Part shown: in pieces, positions 33,689 through 41,861 of the stretch
How positions within the stretch are numbered: the stretch's first letter is position 1
Layout: each line of letters starts with the position of its first letter
Assembly: GCA_030433415.1 (NCBI GenBank)
Contig: JAUIMF010000018.1
Location: forward strand, 1 to 47,123
DNA from: Gammaproteobacteria bacterium
Lineage (GTDB): Bacteria > Pseudomonadota > Gammaproteobacteria > Pseudomonadales > Halieaceae
Direction of reading: 5' to 3'
Length of the DNA: 47,123 nucleotides
Made by a program: the position numbers and the translations under genes
The notes under the pieces: generated by a model
The model's input: only the letters and a program-made list of their open reading frames with translations
Databases searched by the model: none
Told to the model about the DNA's origin: nothing

Positions 33689-33970
33689 GTGTCGGCGGGC
33701 TTCGGGGTTGTGAACCCGGCACGATTCGCACAGGTTTCACCAGGCTATCTTGAATACCGCTTTCCTAGTCTTGTTCGTCGAATTGTTGAGCGTCATCAGG
33801 CCTATCGACACCAGATCACCTTGGTAAATCGATACCGTGCCAAGGCTGCTGCACTACAGTTCTTTACCAACGACCGCTATGCTGACCATACCCGATCACG
33901 TAAAGAGGCGTATCGGGTTCTAAAGGACGAAACCAGCTTGCCCAATTGGGCGTTGAAAAATGCCATTTAG
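33689..33970 (+). CDS. Doubtful small ORF of 93 codons
   Basis: An open frame starting with GTG, 93 residues, basic in the second half (VRRIVERHQAYRHQ). No domain is recognised and there is no clear ribosome site. It lies in the 457-base stretch between ParD and the defence island, which otherwise holds only the parD operator. It could be a remnant of an old gene. I include it only because no stronger gene covers this stretch. Confidence 0.22.
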   Translation: MSAGFGVVNPARFAQVSPGYLEYRFPSLVRRIVERHQAYRHQITLVNRYRAKAAALQFFTNDRYADHTRSRKEAYRVLKDETSLPNWALKNAI

Positions 33971-34110
33971 ACCGCATACGGGGCGTTACAGGTGGGAGCT
34001 GGGTAATCCACCAGTAGATTCAGATGGGAGGATGGATGCTCTTCTTGTTTTTCCTCCTCATTTGAGGCATAAAAACAGGAAGACTTAGGCTTTGTCCCGG
34101 AGAATACTGA

Positions 34111-34734
34111 ATGAACGATCAACTACACACTGAAGAAAATGCCCTGGATCGGTTATCCCAGCTGGGTATCCCGATGGCAGCGCTTACAGAGTCTGTATGG
34201 CAAGGTTACCTTGCGCGGTCACGTACCACGAGCAATCACCCACGAATCGCCCGCGGAATCATCATGTGGGCAGAAGTCGTTGCAGTATTGAGAGAGCAGC
34301 TTATATCCCATGGTTGGGTTAAAGAGGATAAAGGCAACTACGAACTATCGGTAAACCAGAAAGCAGGTTTGGCCATTGTCGTTACTACTGGCGATGAAGC
34401 AACCGGCATGATCGGGGCGACGCCTTCAAATAAGTGCCCAAAGGGTGTGAACACGGCTGAAGCTGTTGAAACGAACAATCAGCTGGACATGTTCAGTGAG
34501 CTATTACCTGCAATTGAAGATGTTCAAGGCCTTACAACGTGGGTATTGCTGATGCATTTGGGTACCAATGAGGTGCATTGCGAGCTCTCCCTGCCAACCA
34601 GCATTTCTAATGGCAAGATCAATGGCTGGAAAGAACGTATTATTTTACCGAGCATGCCGTTGGATGATGATTCATTCGAAATTCAAGCACCTGATTTGCC
34701 AGATATAGAAGTACCTATCAAGAAGAAGGCATAA
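34111..34734 (+). CDS. Hypothetical protein upstream of XRE-ImmA/IrrE
   Basis: A 207-residue soluble acidic protein of no recognised family, with no membrane span or signal. The N-terminal half is helical (LDRLSQLGIPMAALTESVW). Its end is Pro- and Asp-rich and finishes in a lysine cluster (PIKKKA). The stop is one base before the ATG of the XRE-metallopeptidase gene, so the two are almost certainly translated together. In the XRE/ImmA class the partner is often the cleaved repressor or an antitoxin. That role here is only a guess. Confidence 0.6.
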   Translation: MNDQLHTEENALDRLSQLGIPMAALTESVWQGYLARSRTTSNHPRIARGIIMWAEVVAVLREQLISHGWVKEDKGNYELSVNQKAGLAIVVTTGDEATGMIGATPSNKCPKGVNTAEAVETNNQLDMFSELLPAIEDVQGLTTWVLLMHLGTNEVHCELSLPTSISNGKINGWKERIILPSMPLDDDSFEIQAPDLPDIEVPIKKKA

Positions 34735-34735
34735 C

Positions 34736-35899
34736 ATGTTCAACAATACTCGTTTTGCTCTCGCGCGAAAGCGCCGAGGGCTAACAAAGCGGGCATTGGC
34801 GAAAGAAGTGGGTGTAACAGATCGGTCGATTACTGCTTATGAGAGCGGTCAAACCGTGCCTGAAAGCCAGACTATTGAAAAGATCGCGAACGCACTTCGT
34901 TTTCCGGTCGAATTTTTCTTTGCTGATGACGTAGAAGAGCTGCCCGTTGAGGTGGCTAGCTTTCGTGCGCTTACCAAAATGACTGCTGCCCAAAGAGACA
35001 TTGCGCTTTCTGCGGGATCTGTTGCGTTACTTTTGAACCAATGGATTGAAAACAAGTTTGATTTGCCTGCGCCGGATTTTCCAGAGGATTACAGAATCTC
35101 TTTGGATGAAAGGGCAAAAAAGGATAAAGGTCAGCAATCGTCTGAAGGAGACCAATACCCAAGCGGGGGGCATGGCAATGACCCGGAAGCGGCCGCTGAA
35201 ATGCTCCGCCGCTACTGGGATTTAGGTGAACTTCCAATCAAAAACATGATCGCCTTGCTTGAAGCTAAGGGTGTGCGTGTCTTCTCGCTATCTGTAGATG
35301 CCAGAGAAGTAGACGCCTTTTCCATGTGGTATGGCGACATTCCTTTTGTGTTTCTCAACACCAAGAAAACAGCGGAACGTTGCCGCTTTGATGCGGCACA
35401 TGAACTCGGCCATTTGGTTATGCATCGTCACGGTGCTCCCCAAGGGCAAGAAGCGGAGAAAGAAGCCAATGCCTTCGCGTCGGCCTTTTTGATGCCGCGT
35501 AGGAGTGTTCTGGCCAATGCGCCAAGATCGGCAACCTTAAAAAGCCTCATCTCCCATAAAAAGTACTGGAATGTGTCTGCTGCCGCACTTAACTATCGGC
35601 TTCACTCGCTCAACCTGACAACCGACTGGACCTATCGAACGCTATGCATTGATCTGGCTAAACTAGGGCGGGATCATGAGCCGGAACCTTCACCTTTTGA
35701 AACATCGCAAGTGCTCAAGAAGGTATTCGCGAGTCTGCGAGAAGATGGTATTTCCAAAGCTGATGTTGCGAGAGAGTTGCTGATTCAGCCGGAGGAGCTG
35801 GACGAGCTTACTTTTGGTTTGATGTTGAACGTCTTGAGCGGAAGATCACACGGTAATATCTCTCACAATAAGCGACCAAGTTTAAAGCTGGTGACTTAG
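34736..35899 (+). CDS. XRE helix-turn-helix plus ImmA/IrrE metallopeptidase
   Basis: 387 residues. The XRE helix-turn-helix (about 6-60: LTKRALAKEVGVTDRSITAYES) is followed by a linker. The zinc-peptidase motif HELGH (222-226) is typical of ImmA/IrrE, and the downstream Glu falls in AEKEANAFASAFLMP. Such proteins cleave repressors in response to DNA damage or phage, or act as toxins or regulators of nearby defence genes. The gene converges on the RT-nitrilase gene with 16 bases between the stops. Its codon style matches the AT-richer island. Confidence 0.85.
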   Translation: MFNNTRFALARKRRGLTKRALAKEVGVTDRSITAYESGQTVPESQTIEKIANALRFPVEFFFADDVEELPVEVASFRALTKMTAAQRDIALSAGSVALLLNQWIENKFDLPAPDFPEDYRISLDERAKKDKGQQSSEGDQYPSGGHGNDPEAAAEMLRRYWDLGELPIKNMIALLEAKGVRVFSLSVDAREVDAFSMWYGDIPFVFLNTKKTAERCRFDAAHELGHLVMHRHGAPQGQEAEKEANAFASAFLMPRRSVLANAPRSATLKSLISHKKYWNVSAAALNYRLHSLNLTTDWTYRTLCIDLAKLGRDHEPEPSPFETSQVLKKVFASLREDGISKADVARELLIQPEELDELTFGLMLNVLSGRSHGNISHNKRPSLKLVT

Positions 35900-35915
35900 C
35901 CTCAGAAGAATCTTA

Positions 35916-38900
35916 CTACTTGGGCGGCAGCTTTCGTCTATCGCCCAATATTCTAAATCCTTCAGGCACAGGTTTAAATTTGTCGCCTTCTTCTGGCCAT
36001 CGTTTAGCGCGACTTTGAAATCCTCTGAGTGCTGCAATATCCAAGGTCGCAGCAACCACGAAGTCATTGTCCCCACCTCTAAGTCTGGCAATATCCCGCA
36101 GGAAGCTCTCTTTGGCAGGTGATCGAACGCGGCTATCGCCATACTTCCGGTTGTTTACCAATATGGTGTAAGCATGAACATCCAGTGCAGCGGATTCGAT
36201 CAGGGATGCGAAAGTATCCAGATCCCTGTTCCAACTGAGCACCATAATGGCATCAACTGCGCCCTGGAAGCGAATCCGTGCTTTGCTGTTTTGCAGTTCT
36301 GAGCAAACCATGACACCAAAGTTAATGCCGTTGTGAATATAAATTGGCTTCGGTGATTTTTTAGAAAGATCCCACTCCTTGCCAAATTTCACCGTGAGGT
36401 CTTTGTCTTCGCCAACGGCTGGCTCAAGCTTGGGTTGCCATATTTTTACAAAGGTTGGATAGCCGAGTCGATTATCTGCCAAAACCAGTGCGGCCTCACT
36501 CAGGATCATATTTCCTTCGCTATGCCGATACTCCGTTCCTGCAATTAAACTAATACCCGCTGAACTAAGTCTGGCGGCAATGCTATTCAGCCAGCGCAAC
36601 GGGATTGAAAGCTCTGGGAAAAGGACGTAATCCGGCCTCGGATTTAGCTTTAATACATCGTTAACCAATTTGGATATTTTCTGGTAACGCTTGCGGCTTA
36701 AATTCGGCTTATTGCATGCGGTAGCCGCCCAATCGCTGTCTTCGGTACGCAGGTTGGTTAATGCAACCACCACCTTGTCTTTACTGTCAGTGCCAATTTT
36801 CAGATACTTTTTGCGTCGTTTTGCTTTCATATCGCTGGCATCTTGTTCCGCTGCCAGAAGAGTGGGTTTTATCCAAACGCCACGCAAAACTTGAGTATAT
36901 TTAGCCCATGTTACTGCTGGGCTGAAGGCTGGAGTTTTGCCTGAAGCGGATGGCAAGCCAACACATTCGGGGGCTAATTCCGATATTTCAGCCGGAGATA
37001 GAGGTCGAGTGGGGAAAAGATAAGGCAGGTAGCTGTCATTTTTCTTCTGCCCTCTGGTTACCTTGCCTAATCTGGTTTTGCGTGTAGAGTTGATAAACTG
37101 TTCAAATATCTCCACGTCGAGAAGCTCGGCGTTGCCGAGCAACTTCAGAATTTGCTTCTCTTTATTAGTATCACGTTTGCCAACCAGCTCCTCAGCAGAC
37201 TGGCTATTCAAAATGTACTTGTAAGCCTCTTTCGCAAGATCTGCTGACGCAACAAGCGGTGCTTTATTCTCGAAATCAGCCACATCAAAGCGCAAATCCA
37301 GCAGCGCCTCAAAATCAGTCAGAGTTGCTACAATTTGATTCAGAAAGAGATCTGCTAAGCGCTTCTTCTTGCTTGATCGTTCACCCAGGAATAGCTTGCT
37401 GGGATCATGGTAGCGAGTGGCTGCATCAATAAATAGCCAAGTTAAAGTACCTTTGATATAACCCCAAAGATCTTTTAATACTTTGGCATCGCATCCGTTA
37501 ATGCGAACCGTTTTTCCTCTGCCGACCTCAGAAGCTAAGGTATCGATCGCTCGATAGGACTTCACTGCTATTTGCTCGGCCTGCTCCCACTCATTCATGC
37601 TGATTGCAAAGCCGAGTAGTCTTGGTAAGTAGGTAAAATGAGCAAAGAGATTGTCTGCCCGTAAGATATGGTTATGGGCAAACTGATAAAATTCCTTGCG
37701 CTGCTCCTTCCATTGATTTGGTGGCAGGTCCCGAGCCAGGGTTTCTACGTGACGCAGCTGTAGTGACCATCCTAATCGACGAATAGTCAGGCCATCAGCT
37801 CGACGCAAAGTATCTGCATTTTCGCCCACACTTCCGGCAGCAGAGAGCACCTTGGCTGCCGTCGAGTGCTCTAATTGATCTGGCGATGGCATCAAACGGT
37901 GTTCGCTGGAAAGTTCGTATATCTCCTTTTCGATACTGTCCAGCAGGTCCAGGCCTGCACGCCCTTGTAATACAAATAGCTTTTGCTTGTCAGACTGAAG
38001 CGATATTCTGGTGTCTCCTTGGACGTCTGAACCCTGGTTAATCTCCCAAACCTTATCGTTTTTGTCGTTCTGTGAAATGTAACTTTCACCTATTCGAGAC
38101 TGAACCATGCTCATCAGATCTAGGCTATTGGTGATCGTGCCGGTATCACGCAATACCAGAAACATATCATCTACGTAGCGGCCATAGTGAATCGGCGCTA
38201 ATTTCTCCAGAACAAGCTTGTCCCATCTGTGAAGCAACGCATTGGAAATAACACGGCTGCACGTCAGGCCTATCACCAATCCTCCGCTTATCTTGGCATT
38301 CTTGCCCCCAACGGATTGGCCGAATTTTGCAGCACCTTTAGCCCAAGCGCATAGAAAACTTGCGAGTTGTTCGGTAAAGGCCTTCTCTTCATCTGTCAGC
38401 TTCAGATCAAGTGCTTCAAGTAACGCTGTACCAGAAATCGCCATCGGGTCAATAAAGTGGTAGTAGCTCTTCAAGTCGAGAGAGACCGCAATCACGTCGC
38501 GATCCTTTTCCAACTCATCACGAATAGCCTCTAAACCATCGCTTCGCCACTTTTGATAGGGCTGGAAATAGGGCACAAAAGATCCAATGGAACTGATGTG
38601 AAATGGCTTTTCATCGTCCTCTGCGAATAGTTCATCGTTGCGGATGCGTTTTAATCTGGCGCCATAGCAGCTGTCGTCGAGCTTGGCATCAAACTGGTGG
38701 CCAATCATATTGATCCACAAGGCAGAGATGACGTGGGTATCAACCAGAAAGTCACCCACAATTCGAAATTCGGGCGTTATATCGTAATTCCCGAACAGAC
38801 TTTCGACCGCCCTCTCTGGCTTGGAGAAATGTACATGGCCATTTTCACTGCTATCTGGCTTTCTATCAGTAGATAGCTTCTTTGGTAGCAATCGAAAGCC

Positions 38901-39119
38901 CCCGAGCAGATCTTTATCGTTTTCAAAGCCGGAGTTGCTCTTTAATCGATTTAACAGGCCTTTTAGGTTAGCCAGCAGGTCTTGTTCGTATTCCGCAAAC
39001 TTAATGGCAGTGGGGAAGGTATTTTCGAAGAAGCAGTCGGCTTTGGCCTTTCTATACGCGACAAGAAGGTCTTCTATTGTGAGATTGTCCCAGCCATTGA
39101 ACGCTGCACGGTAGCTCAT
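35916..39119 (-). CDS. Reverse transcriptase-nitrilase fusion (DRT1/UG1-like antiphage protein)
   Basis: 1067 residues. The N-terminal third is an RT of the unknown-group/Abi class. It has motif A with Asp215 (VSLDLKSYYHF) and motif C YVDD (315-318, in HYGRYVDDMF). A long helical middle region follows. The C-terminal 250 residues form a carbon-nitrogen hydrolase (nitrilase) fold with Glu836 (LFPELSIP), a candidate Lys892 or Lys897, and Cys939 (MVCSEL), giving the Glu-Lys-Cys triad. This is the domain order of DRT type 1 antiphage proteins. ATG 39119 lies 5 bases after the Doc stop. It is last in the hsd operon. There is no retron msr/msd or group II intron RNA. The nitrilase substrate is unknown. 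Confidence 0.88.
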   Translation of the reverse strand: MSYRAAFNGWDNLTIEDLLVAYRKAKADCFFENTFPTAIKFAEYEQDLLANLKGLLNRLKSNSGFENDKDLLGGFRLLPKKLSTDRKPDSSENGHVHFSKPERAVESLFGNYDITPEFRIVGDFLVDTHVISALWINMIGHQFDAKLDDSCYGARLKRIRNDELFAEDDEKPFHISSIGSFVPYFQPYQKWRSDGLEAIRDELEKDRDVIAVSLDLKSYYHFIDPMAISGTALLEALDLKLTDEEKAFTEQLASFLCAWAKGAAKFGQSVGGKNAKISGGLVIGLTCSRVISNALLHRWDKLVLEKLAPIHYGRYVDDMFLVLRDTGTITNSLDLMSMVQSRIGESYISQNDKNDKVWEINQGSDVQGDTRISLQSDKQKLFVLQGRAGLDLLDSIEKEIYELSSEHRLMPSPDQLEHSTAAKVLSAAGSVGENADTLRRADGLTIRRLGWSLQLRHVETLARDLPPNQWKEQRKEFYQFAHNHILRADNLFAHFTYLPRLLGFAISMNEWEQAEQIAVKSYRAIDTLASEVGRGKTVRINGCDAKVLKDLWGYIKGTLTWLFIDAATRYHDPSKLFLGERSSKKKRLADLFLNQIVATLTDFEALLDLRFDVADFENKAPLVASADLAKEAYKYILNSQSAEELVGKRDTNKEKQILKLLGNAELLDVEIFEQFINSTRKTRLGKVTRGQKKNDSYLPYLFPTRPLSPAEISELAPECVGLPSASGKTPAFSPAVTWAKYTQVLRGVWIKPTLLAAEQDASDMKAKRRKKYLKIGTDSKDKVVVALTNLRTEDSDWAATACNKPNLSRKRYQKISKLVNDVLKLNPRPDYVLFPELSIPLRWLNSIAARLSSAGISLIAGTEYRHSEGNMILSEAALVLADNRLGYPTFVKIWQPKLEPAVGEDKDLTVKFGKEWDLSKKSPKPIYIHNGINFGVMVCSELQNSKARIRFQGAVDAIMVLSWNRDLDTFASLIESAALDVHAYTILVNNRKYGDSRVRSPAKESFLRDIARLRGGDNDFVVAATLDIAALRGFQSRAKRWPEEGDKFKPVPEGFRILGDRRKLPPK

Positions 39120-39124
39120 AATAC

Positions 39125-39607
39125 CTATCCCTGATTTAACTGCTTGGCTGCCTCAACGGCCTCTACGATAGCCAGCTTTATGGCTTCTGAATAGTCGTCT
39201 TCGTAAATGACCGAGCTGATTATCTGATGAAGTAATTCTTTTCCGATCACGTTATCGGAGACCCAAACGGCGATATTTTCCATCTCTTTAACAAAGCGCT
39301 TTACCACATAATCGAAGCCGTTCAGCTCAAGGAAGTAGGCGCCTAAGACCAGTGATGAACGTTTATTCCCATCATTAAACGCATGATTTTTGTTAATAGA
39401 GAAAACCAAATGCGTCAGCTTGTCTTCCATCTCTGGGTAATACCAGTCATTCCGGATATGTTCTAAGGGGCTCTCCAATTGGCCAATATCTTTGGTACCA
39501 GCCAAGCCGCCCGAATGCTCGATAATCCAGTCGTGAACCTGTATCGCGTGTTTCACATCGAAATAGAAAAAGCGGATGTCAGCCCCTGAATTGAATGAGT
39601 CACTCAT
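39125..39607 (-). CDS. Doc/Fic-family protein
   Basis: A 160-residue protein with the Doc form of the Fic motif, HAFNDGNKR (75-83), preceded by the helix pattern of Doc (QLESPLEHIRN, then HLVFSINK). Doc toxins phosphorylate EF-Tu, and Fic relatives add AMP. It is 12 bases after the previous gene and 5 before the RT-nitrilase. No classical Phd antitoxin is adjacent. The upstream DNA-binding-like protein is the only candidate partner, so TA function is possible but unproven. Confidence 0.85.
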   Translation of the reverse strand: MSDSFNSGADIRFFYFDVKHAIQVHDWIIEHSGGLAGTKDIGQLESPLEHIRNDWYYPEMEDKLTHLVFSINKNHAFNDGNKRSSLVLGAYFLELNGFDYVVKRFVKEMENIAVWVSDNVIGKELLHQIISSVIYEDDYSEAIKLAIVEAVEAAKQLNQG

Positions 39608-39619
39608 CTCAAAACCCTG

Positions 39620-40633
39620 TCATCGATCTTTCAGACGTTTGAGTACTGCCAGTGTTTCCGGGTCACTCAGCTGCTCTTCCAATGAATGGCTTTTCTCGCC
39701 CAAAAAGCGCTCGAAGTCTGCTTCTGGAACCGACTGAATGTAGGCCTCCAGTTTTTCGTGCAGGGCATCGCGAAAACACAAGTCGCGGCTGGCCATCTTA
39801 ATTCGTGCATCCAGAATAAGAGGTTTAAATAAGGGGTGTTTTTCAAAGCTGGTAAACAGGCTTTCCGCTTCTCCTTGCGTGAGCTTGCGACCTTTAGCGG
39901 TGCTGGCCTGCTCCAGCTCATGGGAAACACCCGACTCGTAACTGGAAATCAGGTTTAACACTTCGGAATATAGAGTTTCGCGGATGTTGGTTTTGGACGC
40001 CAAATTCAACACCTTTTTATATTCGGCGGCGTTTTCATGGAAAATGCTTTGGTATATCAGATTGGTAAAGCGAGCATATTTCCACTGATTACCTTCCACA
40101 TGGTTATCTAAGGCATCGGTGAACTGGCGGCGGTAGTTTTCTTCCTGGAGCGCGGAAACCAGATAGTTTTCATCGCGCTGATTAATAAACTTGGTTTGGC
40201 CGCCGGCTCTTTCGGCCATCACATCCAGCACAATGTCCAGCAAGCGGGAGCGCAGAAGGCGTGCGGGTTCGCTTTCGGTGAGCAGCATGCCTATGTTCAA
40301 AACCGCTCGAAAACTGAACAACCCCAAAGCAGTGGTTTTGGTACCCTCATTGATGAGGGTGCCAGATGCTAAGCTCTTGAATTGCTTTAGTTTTGCTCCT
40401 CGTATTACTTGGTAGCCATTGCTTTTCAGCTCATCCCCATGAGATGACAGGTAGCGCTCTATGGTTGCATCCGCCACCTCATACAAGACCATCACCTGCG
40501 CCTTGGTAAACATCGTGTCTCCTTCAAATTCCACGCCGCCCAGGCCTAAATGCTGCTCGGCTTGTTGCAGGGCGTAGCGGTTGTTAAGGATATTCTGGCG
40601 ATCGTGGGACGACTCAGTGAGGTCTTTGGCCAT
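39620..40633 (-). CDS. Putative DNA-binding protein between HsdS and Doc
   Basis: A 337-residue soluble protein. An N-terminal helix-turn-helix-like part (MFTKAQVMVLYEVADATIERYLS) resembles DNA-binding proteins commonly found beside Doc genes in type I restriction loci. The long helical C-terminal part is unassigned (KYARFTNLIYQSIF, LASKTNIRETLYSEVLNLISSYE). It starts one base after the HsdS stop, so it is coupled to the hsd genes. It may be the regulator or antitoxin for Doc, but no sequence evidence proves this. Confidence 0.6.
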   Translation of the reverse strand: MAKDLTESSHDRQNILNNRYALQQAEQHLGLGGVEFEGDTMFTKAQVMVLYEVADATIERYLSSHGDELKSNGYQVIRGAKLKQFKSLASGTLINEGTKTTALGLFSFRAVLNIGMLLTESEPARLLRSRLLDIVLDVMAERAGGQTKFINQRDENYLVSALQEENYRRQFTDALDNHVEGNQWKYARFTNLIYQSIFHENAAEYKKVLNLASKTNIRETLYSEVLNLISSYESGVSHELEQASTAKGRKLTQGEAESLFTSFEKHPLFKPLILDARIKMASRDLCFRDALHEKLEAYIQSVPEADFERFLGEKSHSLEEQLSDPETLAVLKRLKDR

Positions 40634-40634
40634 C

Positions 40635-41861
40635 CTAGGCCTCCTTGGCTTTCGATTGCGCGGACGAAGTGACGGTTACCTGGCCGTTCATTAGCATGGG
40701 GAGGAGCCAGTCGCGCAGTGATTCAAGATATACGTTTTCTTTAAGGACTATATCGCGCTGTTTGAACAATGAGGCGCAATGCTGGCTATATTCTTCCAGC
40801 AACTTTTGCGGTGGTAGGTAGGTTTTAAACCACTTCACACCATTCAGATCCAAATGTAGAACCAGAGTTCCAGAAGCATAGTATTTAATATACTTGTGAT
40901 AACTCTCTGAATTAAAAAGCTTTTCTAAATAGGCATTGCAAAATTTTCTCGAAGATACACTCGCGACATCACAGGACATTAGCGGCGTTTCATCGAATAT
41001 ATCCGGGATAACGAATGACTTGCCGATGATATCCGCATTTCTGGTAACGTCAGTAATGGCAATTACCAACTCCCCTGGATTTAGCTTGCTTTCTGGTTTG
41101 AATTTCCCGTTGTAGTATTTCGTTCCTTCAAGCTTGAACTCTCCGGACAAAGAGAACGAGTTCAAGTTAATAAATGGCACACCAGTATCTTGGATATCGC
41201 CGCTTTTATACGAAATTCCGCGTTTAAAGGTTACGTGATCTCCAAGCAAGCAATCGATCCACCCCTCCGGAATTTCCCGCTTGAGGGTTGGGTTGTAGAC
41301 CATTTTTCCGCCGGAGGTTTTGTAGGGTTTTCCGTTGGTATCGGGGAAGTCGAACTGTACAAACCAGTAGTCGTATAGGGTTTTGGCCATGGCTTCCAGT
41401 TCGGCGTTGATACGGTTGTTGAGTTCGATTTTTTGATCGATTGCCTCTAGAACCTTTCTTATCGAAATTTGAAGCTTTTTATCATCAATCGCAGGAATAG
41501 CCATTTCATGGAGTTCGTTCCTGTTAACTCCCGGCACAGCGCTTTTGTCAGAGGTCCGAATTCTCCCCAAGCAGCTCAATAAGTAATAGATATACTTCGG
41601 ATCATTGCCTTTGAAATTCTGGACATATAAGGCTGTATTGTGTGGCCAATATTTTCCGTCCACAAAATACATTTCTCCCAACGTTCCATATCGCCCGGTT
41701 ACGACCCCTGGGCCTTCGACTTTATAGTCGTGGTGGACGCCAGAGACACCAGCCGAACTGATAACAGGATACGGACCTGGAACTCTGTCTTTCTCCGGCA
41801 GGTCATAACCCCTTTTCAGGGTTATAAGATCGCCTAATCTTCTAGGGCTCACCTTACTCAT
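40635..41861 (-). CDS. hsdS: Type I restriction specificity subunit HsdS
   Basis: A 408-residue DNA-recognition subunit with two target-recognition domains. TRD1 is from the start (VSPRRLGDLITLKRGYD). TRD2 begins after the central conserved helix (IPEGWIDCLLGDHVTFKRG). The helical spacers (QKIELNNRINAELEAMAKTLYDYWFVQFDFP) are typical. Each TRD reads half of a split recognition site. ATG 41861 overlaps the HsdM stop by eight bases, and an upstream in-frame extension would run into HsdM. The recognised sequence cannot be predicted. Confidence 0.92.
   Translation of the reverse strand: MSKVSPRRLGDLITLKRGYDLPEKDRVPGPYPVISSAGVSGVHHDYKVEGPGVVTGRYGTLGEMYFVDGKYWPHNTALYVQNFKGNDPKYIYYLLSCLGRIRTSDKSAVPGVNRNELHEMAIPAIDDKKLQISIRKVLEAIDQKIELNNRINAELEAMAKTLYDYWFVQFDFPDTNGKPYKTSGGKMVYNPTLKREIPEGWIDCLLGDHVTFKRGISYKSGDIQDTGVPFINLNSFSLSGEFKLEGTKYYNGKFKPESKLNPGELVIAITDVTRNADIIGKSFVIPDIFDETPLMSCDVASVSSRKFCNAYLEKLFNSESYHKYIKYYASGTLVLHLDLNGVKWFKTYLPPQKLLEEYSQHCASLFKQRDIVLKENVYLESLRDWLLPMLMNGQVTVTSSAQSKAKEA

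Noticed and set aside
34027-34057. GGAGGA / TCCTCC inverted repeat before the 207-residue protein gene
   Set aside because: The loop is long, there is no T-run, and the purine-rich arm may just be low complexity.
33970-34110. Attachment site or tRNA at the left edge of the defence island
   Set aside because: I looked for a tRNA gene and for direct repeats that pair with the right edge. None was found, and the right edge is outside the window.
35916-39119. Retron or group II intron reverse transcriptase
   Set aside because: The C-terminal nitrilase and the lack of any msr/msd-like or intron RNA structure nearby argue against both.
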